Shown one piece after another: positions 35,671 through 43,652 of a DNA stretch of 64,000 nucleotides. Both the position numbers and the translations under genes were made by a program. How positions within the stretch are numbered: position 1 is the first letter of the stretch; every line of letters begins with the position of its first letter. The stretch lies in the NCBI GenBank assembly GCA_934548045.1, contig CAKTEM010000010.1, positions 1 to 64,000 of the forward strand, given 5' to 3'. This DNA comes from an uncultured Faecalibacterium sp. Its GTDB lineage: Bacteria; Bacillota; Clostridia; Oscillospirales; Ruminococcaceae. The notes below the pieces were generated by a model that was not told the origin of the DNA, searched no databases, and saw only the letters and a list, made by a program, of their open reading frames with translations.

Positions 35671-36222
35671 TCAGTGCCGATACGCAATGGCGTTCTGGAT
35701 ACGGTCGGCCTCTTCGGGGTTGGCGAGCTGGCGGACCAGTTCGAGAGCGAAGGGGATCGCGCCGCCGAGGCCGTAGCTGGTGGTGATGTTGCCATCGACG
35801 ACAACTTCCTCATCGTGGACGATGGCACCGGCCAGTTTATCCTGAAAACCAGCGTGCGCAGTGGCGTTCTTGCCCTCCAGCAGGCCCAGAGAAGCCAGAA
35901 CGCTGGGTGCGGCGCAGATGGCGGCGACCTTCTTGCCGGCCTTCGCAAAGGCCGTGCAGGTCTCGGTGACGGTCTTGTTGGCGGCGAGGTTGGGCGTACC
36001 CGGGATACCGCCCGGAAGAACGACCATGTCGACGTCGGAATAATCCACCTCTTCGGCAACAGCGTCGGCGGTCAGATGGACTTTGTGGCTGCTGACGATC
36101 TCCTTCCGGCCCATGGCGGAGGCTACGATGACCTCGACCTTGGCGCGGCGGAGCAGGTCAACGACCAGCAACGCCTCGCACTCTTCGGTGCCGTCGGCAA
36201 AAAATACAACTGCTTTGCTCAT
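35671..36222 (-). CDS. DJ-1/PfpI family protein
   Basis: The 183-residue protein has the DJ-1 fold with the nucleophilic cysteine in VAAICAAPSVLA (Cys103) and the acidic partner in GTEECEA (residue 14 or 15). Members act as glyoxalase/deglycase-like or redox-sensing proteins. Its ATG overlaps the yerC stop (ATGA), so it is translated coupled to that regulator. The exact substrate is not predictable. Confidence 0.9.
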   Translation of the reverse strand: MSKAVVFFADGTEECEALLVVDLLRRAKVEVIVASAMGRKEIVSSHKVHLTADAVAEEVDYSDVDMVVLPGGIPGTPNLAANKTVTETCTAFAKAGKKVAAICAAPSVLASLGLLEGKNATAHAGFQDKLAGAIVHDEEVVVDGNITTSYGLGGAIPFALELVRQLANPEEADRIQNAIAYRH

Positions 36223-36518
36223 TTGGATTCGCCCTCCCTGTTATTTTCTTCGAGGATGCGGCGGAGGACACTGTCCTCCCGGCCAATCACCCGGCTGACC
36301 CGGCTGATGATGGCACTGGACGCGCCGATGTTTCCCATGATGCTGGTGTAGCTCTGCTTGTTTACCAGCTTTTCGGCGATATTGTAACGCTGTTCCATCG
36401 CGCTCAGCTCGGCATAGCTGCAGACATCCTGTAAAAAGCGGTAACATTCCTCCGGTGTTTTCAGCTCCAGAAGCGCGGCATACAGACCGGATTCTCCGGT
36501 CGGGTGGTCTTTTGCCAT
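36219..36518 (-). CDS. yerC: YerC/YecD family TrpR-like regulator
   Basis: A 99-residue TrpR-superfamily protein: ALLELKTPEECYRFLQDVCS, SAMEQRYNIAEKLV, and the recognition helix region SYTSIMGNIGASSAIISRVS. GGGAGGAAAG precedes the ATG at 36518; the longer frame has no site. A 17-bp dyad lies 54-70 bp upstream, suggesting autoregulation. It is the first gene of a unit with the DJ-1 and perhaps FAH genes. Confidence 0.88.
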   Translation of the reverse strand: MAKDHPTGESGLYAALLELKTPEECYRFLQDVCSYAELSAMEQRYNIAEKLVNKQSYTSIMGNIGASSAIISRVSRVIGREDSVLRRILEENNREGESK

Positions 36519-36571
36519 AAAGCTTTCCTCCCCGTTTTTGTCGTAGGTGTGGCCCGTGAAAGGCACTTCAG

Positions 36572-36588
36572 TACACTACTCTAGTGTA
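36572..36588. promoter_or_regulatory. putative YerC operator
   Basis: TACACTA (36572-36578) and TAGTGTA (36582-36588) form a perfect 7-bp dyad with a CTC spacer in the yerC promoter region. The CTAG-like core recalls TrpR operators (ACTAGT). Confidence 0.55.
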
Positions 36589-36620
36589 GTACACGGACGG
36601 GAAAATTGCAATGGGGAATT

Positions 36621-37112
36621 TTAGAGCATCCGCTCGAGGACGGTCTGCTGCATCTCGATGCCGGCCACAACATTCTCGCCCGGGCAGAGCGGACGGTAGC
36701 CCCGTGCCTTGAAGAACTGCATCACGGGCAGGGCCTTGTTGTGGACTTCGCAGTAGACCCGGCCGCGGCCCTCGCCGCGCGCCAGACGCTCGCAGGTGTT
36801 GACGATATCCCGACCGAGGGCCTTTCCACGGTACTCCGGCTTCAAATAGAGGTGGAGCAGGTGGAGGGCGGTGTTTTCCATCTTCCATGCGAAGTAGCCG
36901 ATGAGCTTGTCGCCGAGGAAGACGAGGAAATAGTTCACATCGTTGTCGATGTCCTCCTCGATGGCGTCCGCGCTCTGCAAGGTGTCGACCAGCGTGTCGA
37001 GCTGCTTTGCCGGGTAATAGCGTTTGTAGACCTCGTGCCAGAGTTCGCTGGCAAGGTCGGCGGTCATGTGGATATATTTGGCCTTTGCGACCAGTTTATA
37101 ATCGGGTTTCAT
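36621..37112 (-). CDS. GNAT family N-acetyltransferase
   Basis: A 163-residue acetyl-CoA-dependent transferase. The GNAT core is visible in YFLVFLGDKLIGYFAWK, the acetyl-CoA motif LKPEYRGKALGRDIV and CEVHNKALPVMQFFKARGY. AGGAG precedes the ATG. The substrate is unknown. It stands alone between the yerC unit and a small membrane protein. Confidence 0.88.
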   Translation of the reverse strand: MKPDYKLVAKAKYIHMTADLASELWHEVYKRYYPAKQLDTLVDTLQSADAIEEDIDNDVNYFLVFLGDKLIGYFAWKMENTALHLLHLYLKPEYRGKALGRDIVNTCERLARGEGRGRVYCEVHNKALPVMQFFKARGYRPLCPGENVVAGIEMQQTVLERML

Positions 37113-37195
37113 AGTTCTCCTGTCTTTTTTGGGTGGTTTTGGCGGTCTTACGGGGGATTCTGGCTCTTATTCTACCATAATCCGGCCCGGAGTGC

Positions 37196-37243
37196 AAAAC
37201 AAAAAGGCCGCGGCACTCGTTTGGTGAGTGCCGCGGCCTCGTT
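37196..37243 (-). terminator. strong intrinsic terminator
   Basis: On the minus strand GAGGCCGCGGCACT pairs with AGTGCCGCGGCC, then TTTTTGTTTT. It serves the small gene at 37272-37454. Confidence 0.9.
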
Positions 37244-37271
37244 GTCGTTTCAGTTTACGAAGCGTGTGTGC

Positions 37272-37454
37272 TTACAGCGCAGCCTTGAAGTTGTGATGAG
37301 TGGAGCTGTAACGAACAACTGCTTCCATCAGGGCAACCGGCCACAGAACGACCTTTGCCACAATCTCGGCCGGCTTGACACATACAGACTCCATGCTGAT
37401 GATGCCGACCAGAACCAAGCAAGCAATGCCACAACCCAGAATGTAATAGTACAT
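37272..37454 (-). CDS. 60-residue membrane protein
   Basis: A short but well-signalled gene: GGAGG lies 7 nt before ATG 37454, and a strong terminator lies 29 bp after the stop. The protein begins MYYYILGCGIACLVLVGIIS, a single helix, followed by a second moderately hydrophobic stretch (AEIVAKVVLWPVALMEAVV). The family is not recognised. An isolated unit of this form often encodes a regulatory or stress membrane peptide. Confidence 0.65.
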   Translation of the reverse strand: MYYYILGCGIACLVLVGIISMESVCVKPAEIVAKVVLWPVALMEAVVRYSSTHHNFKAAL

Positions 37455-37997
37455 AATCAAACCTCCTACTATATTTCTTACAGGCTCTGTTTCGTGAGCC
37501 TGAAGTTCAATGTTTCGTGGGGGCTTTCCGCTCCCTGCAACTATACTATACCCTATCTCAGCGATAAAGTCAATACCGAAAAACGTGAAACAAATTAAAG
37601 GATTCTCTGAAGAATGGTAAATTCACAAAAGTAAAGTGACAAAACTCACTTTACTTTATCAAGCTAAAGCGAACACAAAATGACCGCGTGCCGCGCACAG
37701 AATGTTCATGATTTGCTCAAAAATCGGTCAAAAAGGGCCGAAGTGTTTTTATGGAAAAAACAGGGCGATTTGTCCAAAAGTCAGCCCGATTTTTTGGCAG
37801 GTCTGACAGGTGCTTCCGGGTAGGGGCTGTGGGTTACGCATTTAAAGAAATCGGGCTTAAAGTTCTTGCTTTTTAAACCGCAGAAACCGACCTTTTCGGC
37901 CAAGAAACTTGGCCGGAAAATGTTGCAGCTGCGACTAGTACAACGCGTGACTATCAAACTGCACAAGAAAAACAAAAAAGATTATGAAGAACTATTC
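37455..37997. other. gene-poor region with a 12-bp inverted repeat
   Basis: About 540 bp without a supportable gene; a minus-strand frame at 37781-37975 has no ribosome binding site and unusual composition. A perfect inverted repeat lies at 37628-37639/37646-37657 (AAAGTAAAGTGA and its complement, 6-nt spacer) without a T-tract, looking more like an operator than a terminator. A small hairpin CGGCCAAG/CTTGGCCG lies near 37900-37918. Confidence 0.5.
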
Positions 37998-38026
37998 TTG
38001 TTGCGGCGTGGGAAATACGCTATAAT
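37998..38026 (+). promoter_or_regulatory. sigma-A promoter of the lectin gene
   Basis: TTGTTG (37998-38003), 17-bp spacer, TATAAT (38021-38026). The TTCTTGTTGC context is shared with the promoter at 50389. Confidence 0.82.
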
Positions 38027-38058
38027 AAAGCCATCAAATCAGAAAGGAGATCGCAGCT

Positions 38059-38646
38059 ATGGCGAAAACATCGCAGGTTCTCATACTCGAAGACGAATTT
38101 TACCTCATCAAGGCTCCTAATGGAAAGGTGCTGGAGGTCAAGAACTTCAACACCGAGAATGGTGCTGCGATCCGTCTGTGGGATTACGCAGGCCATCCCT
38201 GGCAGCAGTGGAAGTTTGTGGACGCCGGTGAAGGACGCTGGCGCATCCAGAATCGTTTTACCGGCAAAGTTATCGACCTTGCACTGGGCGGCATCATGGA
38301 GGGCACCTGGCTCCATCAGTGGGGCCGTACCAGCGGTCTGAGCCAGTGCTGGGCGTTGGAACCGACACGCAGCGGCCGGACACGCATCCGGAACGTTCTG
38401 GCGGATAAGTACATCGACCTCGTCGGCATGAATACTTCCAATGGTGCGCAGGCGCAGATCTGGAACTACGTCGCAGGCGGCAATCAGGAATGGAATCTCG
38501 TCCGGGTGGATGCAAACGCACAGCAGACTTCGGCACGCGGCGAGGAACGCCACGACCCGGAGCCGACGCCCTCCCAGCGGAAGCACCAGAATGATCTGGT
38601 GCGCAAGCTGAACAACGCAGGCAAGGGCCGCGCAAGCCGAAAGTAA
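38059..38646 (+). CDS. cytoplasmic ricin-B (beta-trefoil) lectin-like protein
   Basis: The 195-residue protein consists of a beta-trefoil with three RICIN repeats: GKVLEVKNFNTENGAAIRLW, GKVIDLALGGIMEGTWLHQW and DKYIDLVGMNTSNGAQAQIW, each ending in a QxW-like step (WQQWKF, CWALE, EWNL). A basic, polar tail follows (PTPSQRKHQNDLVRKLNN to the end). There is no signal peptide or membrane helix, which is unusual for this carbohydrate-binding fold. AAAGGAG lies 9 nt before the ATG; promoter and terminator make it monocistronic. Confidence 0.88.
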   Translation: MAKTSQVLILEDEFYLIKAPNGKVLEVKNFNTENGAAIRLWDYAGHPWQQWKFVDAGEGRWRIQNRFTGKVIDLALGGIMEGTWLHQWGRTSGLSQCWALEPTRSGRTRIRNVLADKYIDLVGMNTSNGAQAQIWNYVAGGNQEWNLVRVDANAQQTSARGEERHDPEPTPSQRKHQNDLVRKLNNAGKGRASRK

Positions 38647-38681
38647 GCGTCTTTACAGACCTGAAAAAATAAGATAAACTG

Positions 38682-38721
38682 AAAAGGCGTTCCACAGGAG
38701 AACCTGCGGAACGCCTTTTAC
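38682..38721 (+). terminator. intrinsic terminator
   Basis: AAAAGGCGTTCC and GGAACGCCTTTT form the stem; the T-run ends before the Nudix gene. Confidence 0.85.
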
Positions 38722-38747
38722 TTTATAAATAGGATAGGAGAAAACCA

Positions 38748-39245
38748 ATGGAACTGAGAACGAACTTTCCGATGCTGAACACCAGCCTGTGCTATCTCGA
38801 AAAGGATGGGGCCTACCTGATGCTCCACCGCGTCAAGAAGGAACACGACATGAACAAGGACAAGTGGATCGGTGTCGGCGGAAAGTTCGAGCCGTTTGAA
38901 AGTCCGGAAGACTGTGCGATCCGGGAAGTCTGGGAGGAGACCGGAGTCACCCTGACGAACTACCGCTACCGCGGCATTGTGACTTTCCTGCTGGGCGAAC
39001 TGACCGAGTACATGCACCTCTTCACCGCGACCGAGTGGACGGGTGAGATGATCGAGGGCGACGCCTGCAATGAGGGCGTCCTCGAGTGGGTGCCGAAGGA
39101 GCAGGTGAGAGACCTGCCCATCTGGGAGGGCGACAAGATTTTCCTGAACCTTCTCGACGAGGAACGGCCCTTCTTCTCCTTGAAACTCAAATATGAAGGG
39201 GATGTCCTGACCGAAGCAGTTCTGGATGGAAAGCGGTTGCGCTGA
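38748..39245 (+). CDS. Nudix hydrolase, 8-oxo-dGTP diphosphatase-like
   Basis: A 165-residue Nudix enzyme. The complete Nudix box GX5EX7REUXEEXGU runs from Gly45 to Val67 (GKFEPFESPEDCAIREVWEE then TGV). The N-terminal MLNTSLCYLEKDGAYLMLHR and GVGGKFE resemble MutT/YtkD-like 8-oxo-dGTPases. GGATAGGAG precedes the ATG. It ends 1 bp from the stop of the convergent membrane protein gene, with no terminator between. Confidence 0.9.
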   Translation: MELRTNFPMLNTSLCYLEKDGAYLMLHRVKKEHDMNKDKWIGVGGKFEPFESPEDCAIREVWEETGVTLTNYRYRGIVTFLLGELTEYMHLFTATEWTGEMIEGDACNEGVLEWVPKEQVRDLPIWEGDKIFLNLLDEERPFFSLKLKYEGDVLTEAVLDGKRLR

Positions 39246-39246
39246 A

Positions 39247-40305
39247 TCAGTCCAGCTTCAGATCTCCCTCTTTGATCCAGCCGATGTTACGCTCGATCTG
39301 GCAGATGAGGGTACTCAGAACAGCAGGCAGGACGAAGCAGATCAGAATCATGCCGACCCAATCCATCGGGGTGATGGCGGCTTTGGTGCCGGCGGCGATG
39401 TCGCTGACCCAGCCGGTGTAAACGCCAATCTGACCGACCAGACCACAGGTACCCATGCCGGAAGAGACAGCCGCGCCGTTCATCTCAAGATGGAAGACAC
39501 AGGTCGCCAGAGGGCCGGTGATGGCACTGGCGAGGGTCGGCGCGATCCAGATACGGGGATTTTTGACGATATTGCCCATCTGGAGCATACTGGTGCCGAG
39601 GCCCTGACTGACAAGGCCGCCGACGCCATTTTCTTTGAAGCTCATGACCGCAAAGCCGACCATCTGGGCGCAGCAGCCAGCGACAGCCGCACCACCGGCA
39701 AGGCCGGTCAGACCCAGAGCAGCGCAGATGGCCGCCGAAGAGATGGGAAGAGTCAGCGCGACGCCGACGATGACGGAGACAAGGATGCCCATCACGAGCG
39801 GAGCCTGTTCGGTCGCCCACATGATGAGGGTGCCGACCTGACTTGCGGCTGCACCAATGGGAGCCGCGATAAGCATCGACAGGCCGACGCCGGCGAAGAT
39901 CGTCACCAGCGGCGTCACAAGGATGTCGATCTTGGTCTCCTTGCTGACGGCTTTGCCGAGTTCAGCGGCGACGATGGCGATGATGAGGACGGCCAGAGGG
40001 CCGCCTGCGCCGCCCAGAGCGTTGGAGGAATAACCGACCGTGACAAGGCTGAACAGCACCAGCGGCGGACAATGCAACGCCCAGCCGATGGCCACGGCCA
40101 TTGCCGGGCCGCTCATGGCCGTGGCATAGCTGCCGAGATCGACCAGAACATCCAGCCCGGTCTGCTGGCCCAAAGTCTTGATGATGGTGCCGATGAGCAG
40201 GCTTGCGAACAGGCCCTGTGCCATTGCGCCCAGAGCTTCAATGAGATACCGCTGCGGAGTGATGACGATATCCTTGCGTTTCAAAAAGTCTTTTACGTTT
40301 GACAT
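39247..40305 (-). CDS. PfoR-like PTS_EIIC_2 family membrane protein
   Basis: A 352-residue polytopic protein with about ten Gly/Ala-rich helices. The sequence LIEALGAMAQGLFASLLIGT and later GWALHCPPLVLFSLVTVGYS and ALGGAGGPLAVLIIAIVAAE are typical of the PF13303 family (PfoR, once called a toxin regulator). No IIA or IIB partner is nearby. It probably transports an unknown solute. The start at 40305 has a weak AAGG site; a longer frame to 40362 lacks one. Confidence 0.83.
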   Translation of the reverse strand: MSNVKDFLKRKDIVITPQRYLIEALGAMAQGLFASLLIGTIIKTLGQQTGLDVLVDLGSYATAMSGPAMAVAIGWALHCPPLVLFSLVTVGYSSNALGGAGGPLAVLIIAIVAAELGKAVSKETKIDILVTPLVTIFAGVGLSMLIAAPIGAAASQVGTLIMWATEQAPLVMGILVSVIVGVALTLPISSAAICAALGLTGLAGGAAVAGCCAQMVGFAVMSFKENGVGGLVSQGLGTSMLQMGNIVKNPRIWIAPTLASAITGPLATCVFHLEMNGAAVSSGMGTCGLVGQIGVYTGWVSDIAAGTKAAITPMDWVGMILICFVLPAVLSTLICQIERNIGWIKEGDLKLD

Positions 40306-40653
40306 AAGCGATTCTGCCTTTCTGTCCAAATATCCAAAAGCCGCAATGGGATTGCGTGACAATCATCATACCATACACCTGTCAAGACAGCAAGAGAAAA
40401 TTTGGATTTTGCTCAAAAAAGACAGGTTTCTGCAATTCGGGTGCAATTTTTCTGTCGGGAAAAACGTATACCTAACAGAGTCAATCTGCGCCGGACAAAG
40501 GTTGTGAAAATTCGGCCTGAAACGCTGTACCTCACCCAAAGCTGATTGACGCAGATGTGGGGTTTGGTGTATACTGAAAGAGTGAAAATAGCATCTTTGG
40601 AACGTGCGAAAAATCCGGGTAATGCCCGATAAAGCGGAGGCAGAGCTAACGGC
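40306..40653. other. 350-bp intergenic region
   Basis: No gene is supported. It contains the promoter of the GH25 gene and, presumably, that of the membrane protein gene on the other strand; no riboswitch fold was recognised. Confidence 0.4.
40546..40575 (+). promoter_or_regulatory. promoter of the GH25 gene
   Basis: TTGACG (40546-40551), 18-bp spacer, TATACT (40570-40575). Confidence 0.6.
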
Positions 40654-42264
40654 ATGAAATATAAAAAATCTTCAAATCAGAAAGGAACGGGCGCGAGCCG
40701 CGGCATTGGCCGTGCGGTGGCCGCGATGGTGATGGCCCTTGCCATTGCTGTGGGCGGCGGCAGCACGACGGCGTTGCTGCTCAGCCAGCCGACCGGCCTG
40801 ACGGTCGTACCCTCGACCCAGCAGTGGGAGAAGGAGACCTTTGCTCATTTTACCAGCAGAAAACCGGAAAATGAGGACAACGCGAAGAGTGAGCCGGAAG
40901 CCGCTTCTTCCACTGTAACAGAGGAACCGGCGGCGTCCGAGACGACCACCGAGCCCAAGGCGGAGCTGACGGTCAGCCAGCCGGAAGAGACGGTCACCGA
41001 AGAACCGGCGGCGTCGGAAGCGGAGACTCCGGCAGAGGATGAAACACCTTCTGACCCGATGACAGGCAGCACGGCGGAAATTGAGGAGGAGAACTCCTTC
41101 CCTCATTTCCAGCAGGAGACGGAAGCTCTGGCGGCAGAAGATCCCCTGAGTGCACCGACGGAACACGAAGAGAACACGGCAGAAGAGCCGACCGAAGAGG
41201 ATGCAGCCGCGACGGCCACAGAATCGGAACCGGCAGACTCTGAGACGGTGGCACCGTCCGCAGGCACAAACTCCATCGAAGATGGTCTGGACGAGATTGG
41301 GATCAACACCGAAGACGGTACCGTATGGCTGACGCCGGACGAGATCAAGGAAGCTCTGGACGCCGGTACGCTGGATGAGGCAGAGCTGGAAACGACCTGC
41401 CTTGACAGTGAGAACGGTTTCCTGAAATGGCTGTGGAGATGGTTCTTCGGCGTCAAGGATGACAGCTCGAGCAGCAGCTCGTCCTCTTCGGCGTCTTCCT
41501 CGACTCCGGCCACAAAACCGGCCGAACCGGTCTATACCGGCTGGCGCACCGTGAACGGTAAGACCTATTATTACGATCAGGGAACCCATAAGCCGGTCAC
41601 CGGCATCCGTGCCATCGACAGCAAACTCTATTATTTCGATGCCAACGGCGTACAGCAGAACGTGAATTTTGGCATTGATGTGTCAAAATATCAGTCGAAT
41701 ATCAACTGGGAGCAGGTCAAAAAGGCCGGTGTCAACTTCGTCATCATTCGCATCGGCTACCGCGGCTACGGCAGCGGCACGCTGGTGCAGGACCCGATGT
41801 TTGAGCAGCACTTTACCAACGCCCGGAACGCCGGTCTGAAGGTCGGCGTCTACTTCTTCAGTCAGGCCGTCAACGAAAACGAGGCCCGGGAAGAGGCACA
41901 GGGTTGCTGGTATGTCCTGAATGGCCGTGGTCTGGATTACCCCATCTACTTTGACAGTGAGGCTTCGGGTGCGTCCGGTGGCGGCGGCCGTGCCGACGGT
42001 CTGGGAAAGACCGACCGCACCAAGTGCGTTATTGCGTTCTGCGAAGAGGTCAAGGCTCTGGGCTATCAGCCGGGCGTTTACGCCTCGACCCAGTGGTTCC
42101 GCAACCGGCTCGACCTCAGCCAGCTGACCGGTTACAGCATCTGGAACGCACATTATAATGTGTCCAGCAGCCCCATCGCCTGCAACATGTGGCAGGGCAG
42201 CTGCACGGCCCGTATCAGCGGTTACAGCGGCCAGCTGGATGTCAACATCAGTTACATGGGATAA
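40654..42264 (+). CDS. GH25 lysozyme with acidic linker and cell-wall-binding repeats
   Basis: The 536-residue surface protein has an N-terminal membrane anchor (about 20-50), a roughly 200-residue Glu/Thr/Ala/Pro-rich linker with repeated TEEPAASE units (TVTEEPAASETTT, TVTEEPAASEAET), a Ser-run (DDSSSSSSSSSASSS), choline/cell-wall-binding-like repeats (GWRTVNGKTYYYDQG, AIDSKLYYFDANGVQQ) and a C-terminal GH25 muramidase (NFGIDVSKYQSNINWEQ, PIYFDSEASG with the catalytic Asp/Glu pair). It cleaves peptidoglycan at the cell surface. GGAGG lies 12-13 nt before the ATG, rather far. Confidence 0.92.
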   Translation: MKYKKSSNQKGTGASRGIGRAVAAMVMALAIAVGGGSTTALLLSQPTGLTVVPSTQQWEKETFAHFTSRKPENEDNAKSEPEAASSTVTEEPAASETTTEPKAELTVSQPEETVTEEPAASEAETPAEDETPSDPMTGSTAEIEEENSFPHFQQETEALAAEDPLSAPTEHEENTAEEPTEEDAAATATESEPADSETVAPSAGTNSIEDGLDEIGINTEDGTVWLTPDEIKEALDAGTLDEAELETTCLDSENGFLKWLWRWFFGVKDDSSSSSSSSSASSSTPATKPAEPVYTGWRTVNGKTYYYDQGTHKPVTGIRAIDSKLYYFDANGVQQNVNFGIDVSKYQSNINWEQVKKAGVNFVIIRIGYRGYGSGTLVQDPMFEQHFTNARNAGLKVGVYFFSQAVNENEAREEAQGCWYVLNGRGLDYPIYFDSEASGASGGGGRADGLGKTDRTKCVIAFCEEVKALGYQPGVYASTQWFRNRLDLSQLTGYSIWNAHYNVSSSPIACNMWQGSCTARISGYSGQLDVNISYMG

Positions 42265-42279
42265 AACAGGGGAGAAGTT

Positions 42280-43113
42280 ATGGACAGGATACGGCTTGTC
42301 GCGTCCGATATGGATGCGACCCTGCTGGATGAAAACAGCCAGCTTCCGCCGGATTTTGAGGCGGCGGTCAAAGCTCTGGCCGAAAAAGGCATCCGTTTTG
42401 CGGCGGCCAGCGGACGGCCCCTCTATACCTTGGAGGAGATGTTCCCGAACCTGCGTAAAGAGATGATCCTGATCGGCGACAACGGCGGCGCGATCCGCTG
42501 GAACGGCGAAAACCTTTATACTTCGGAAATGCCGCCGGAGGGCTGGCGCGCTCTGGCACGGAAGACCAGGGAAGTCGGCGATGTGGCCGTCCTCTGCGGT
42601 CTGAAAAGTGCCTACGTCGAGCGGCAGTATCAGCAGTATGACCGGGTGATGAAGCAGTTTTACACCCGGGTCGAGTATGTTGACGACCTGACCGCCGTGA
42701 CGGAACCGGCGGATAAGTTTACGATTTATCTGCCCCGTGACAACTCGCAGGAAGCTTACGATAATATTTACGGCCCGGCCTGCGGCACCGAATTCTCGGT
42801 GGCCGTTGCCGGAAAGAACTGGGTGGATATCATGAACCCCGGTGTCCACAAGGGCGCGGCACTGGTGATTCTGGGCGAAAAGCTCAGCATTTCCACTGCC
42901 GAGATGATGGCCTTCGGTGATACCTATAATGATGCCGAGATGCTTGAAACGGCCCGGTACGGCTTCCTGATGGAGAACGGCAGCCTGCCGCTCCGCCAGC
43001 GCGTGCCGTTCCTCGCACCGCCCCACTGGGAGTACGGCGAGATGCAGGTGCTGCACCGTCTGCTGGAACAAAATGGTATGGTCTGCCCGGAAGATTTTAC
43101 ACCTGCACACTGA
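42280..43113 (+). CDS. HAD superfamily Cof-type phosphatase
   Basis: A 277-residue phosphatase with the HAD motif I in LVASDMDATLLDENSQLP (nucleophile Asp in DMDAT), motif II in FAAASGRP, a type IIB cap and motif IV MMAFGDTYNDAEML. It hydrolyses sugar phosphates or similar metabolites. GGGGAG precedes the ATG, 15 bp after the GH25 gene, so it may be co-transcribed. Confidence 0.92.
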   Translation: MDRIRLVASDMDATLLDENSQLPPDFEAAVKALAEKGIRFAAASGRPLYTLEEMFPNLRKEMILIGDNGGAIRWNGENLYTSEMPPEGWRALARKTREVGDVAVLCGLKSAYVERQYQQYDRVMKQFYTRVEYVDDLTAVTEPADKFTIYLPRDNSQEAYDNIYGPACGTEFSVAVAGKNWVDIMNPGVHKGAALVILGEKLSISTAEMMAFGDTYNDAEMLETARYGFLMENGSLPLRQRVPFLAPPHWEYGEMQVLHRLLEQNGMVCPEDFTPAH

Positions 43114-43129
43114 AATTTAAAACGAAACC

Positions 43130-43167
43130 GAACTGCCGCGCATGTTTTCAACAGCACGGCAGTTTTT
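43130..43167 (+). terminator. intrinsic terminator
   Basis: ACTGCCG/CGGCAGT with an inner TGTT/AACA stem, then five T. The ATG of the next small ORF follows directly. Confidence 0.75.
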
Positions 43168-43371
43168 ATGATGTTTGACCGGGATGACGGCCATACCATC
43201 GTGCTGGGCAAATATAAGATCTACGAGTCACAGATCAACGCCATCAGCGTCGGCTGCCGTGTCCGGTTAAAGACCGAGGACGGCGGCTTCAAGCCCTACC
43301 TGCTTCTCCGCATCATTCCGGTCGAGAGCATGAAAAAGATCTGGATCTTCCCACTGGAATGCGAGTTATAA
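43168..43371 (+). CDS. small conserved-looking protein, unknown
   Basis: A 67-codon frame with strongly GC-rich third positions, typical of genes in this region. The protein (MMFDRDDGHTIVLGKYKIYE..., ending KIWIFPLECEL) looks like a small beta-rich fold. The start codon sits right behind a terminator T-run and has no clear ribosome binding site, so the true start or the whole gene remains uncertain. The next small ORF begins 4 bp after its stop. Confidence 0.45.
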   Translation: MMFDRDDGHTIVLGKYKIYESQINAISVGCRVRLKTEDGGFKPYLLLRIIPVESMKKIWIFPLECEL

Positions 43372-43375
43372 TGAC

Positions 43376-43567
43376 ATGAATTCTCAGCCGCAGGTCGCTG
43401 TTCACTACGTCAACGACGGCACCCTGATGAACCATGTCAAGGATTACTTCTCGAAGACCGCAAGCCACTTCGGCAAGGGCGATATCGCAACGGCAGAAGA
43501 TGCCGCCCGTGAGTATGTGGAACAGTGCGCAGGGACTGCACAGGAAATGGCGGAAGCAGCGCAGTAA
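43376..43567 (+). CDS. small acidic protein, unknown
   Basis: A 63-codon frame encoding a mostly helical, Ala/Glu-rich protein (NHVKDYFSKTASHFGKGDIA, AAREYVEQCAGTAQEMAEAA). It lies 4 bp after the preceding small ORF and is followed by a very strong terminator. There is no family recognition and no clear ribosome binding site; coding bias and terminator give moderate support. Confidence 0.45.
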   Translation: MNSQPQVAVHYVNDGTLMNHVKDYFSKTASHFGKGDIATAEDAAREYVEQCAGTAQEMAEAAQ

Positions 43568-43582
43568 AAGATTGAGCGAAAA

Positions 43583-43626
43583 AGCAGCCCCTGCACGAAA
43601 ATCATCGTGCAGGGGCTGCTTTGCTG
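43583..43626. terminator. strong hairpin terminator
   Basis: AAAGCAGCCCCTGCACGA and TCGTGCAGGGGCTGCTTT form a perfect 18-bp stem between convergent genes. Confidence 0.9.
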
Positions 43627-43652
43627 TGGGAGTATTATTGGATGGATTTTAA

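Noticed and set aside
37781..37975. A 64-codon minus-strand frame in the gene-poor region
   Set aside because: There is no ribosome binding site or family match, and its composition is unlike neighbouring genes.
39226..40302. A 358-codon plus-strand frame over the PfoR-like gene
   Set aside because: The translation is Asp/Arg/Gly/His-rich without motifs, and the minus strand encodes a clear polytopic membrane protein.
40915..41030. A repeat array or CRISPR-like structure in the GH25 gene
   Set aside because: The repeats are the in-frame coding repeats of the Glu/Ala/Thr-rich linker (TEEPAASE units); no CRISPR-type spacing exists anywhere in the window.
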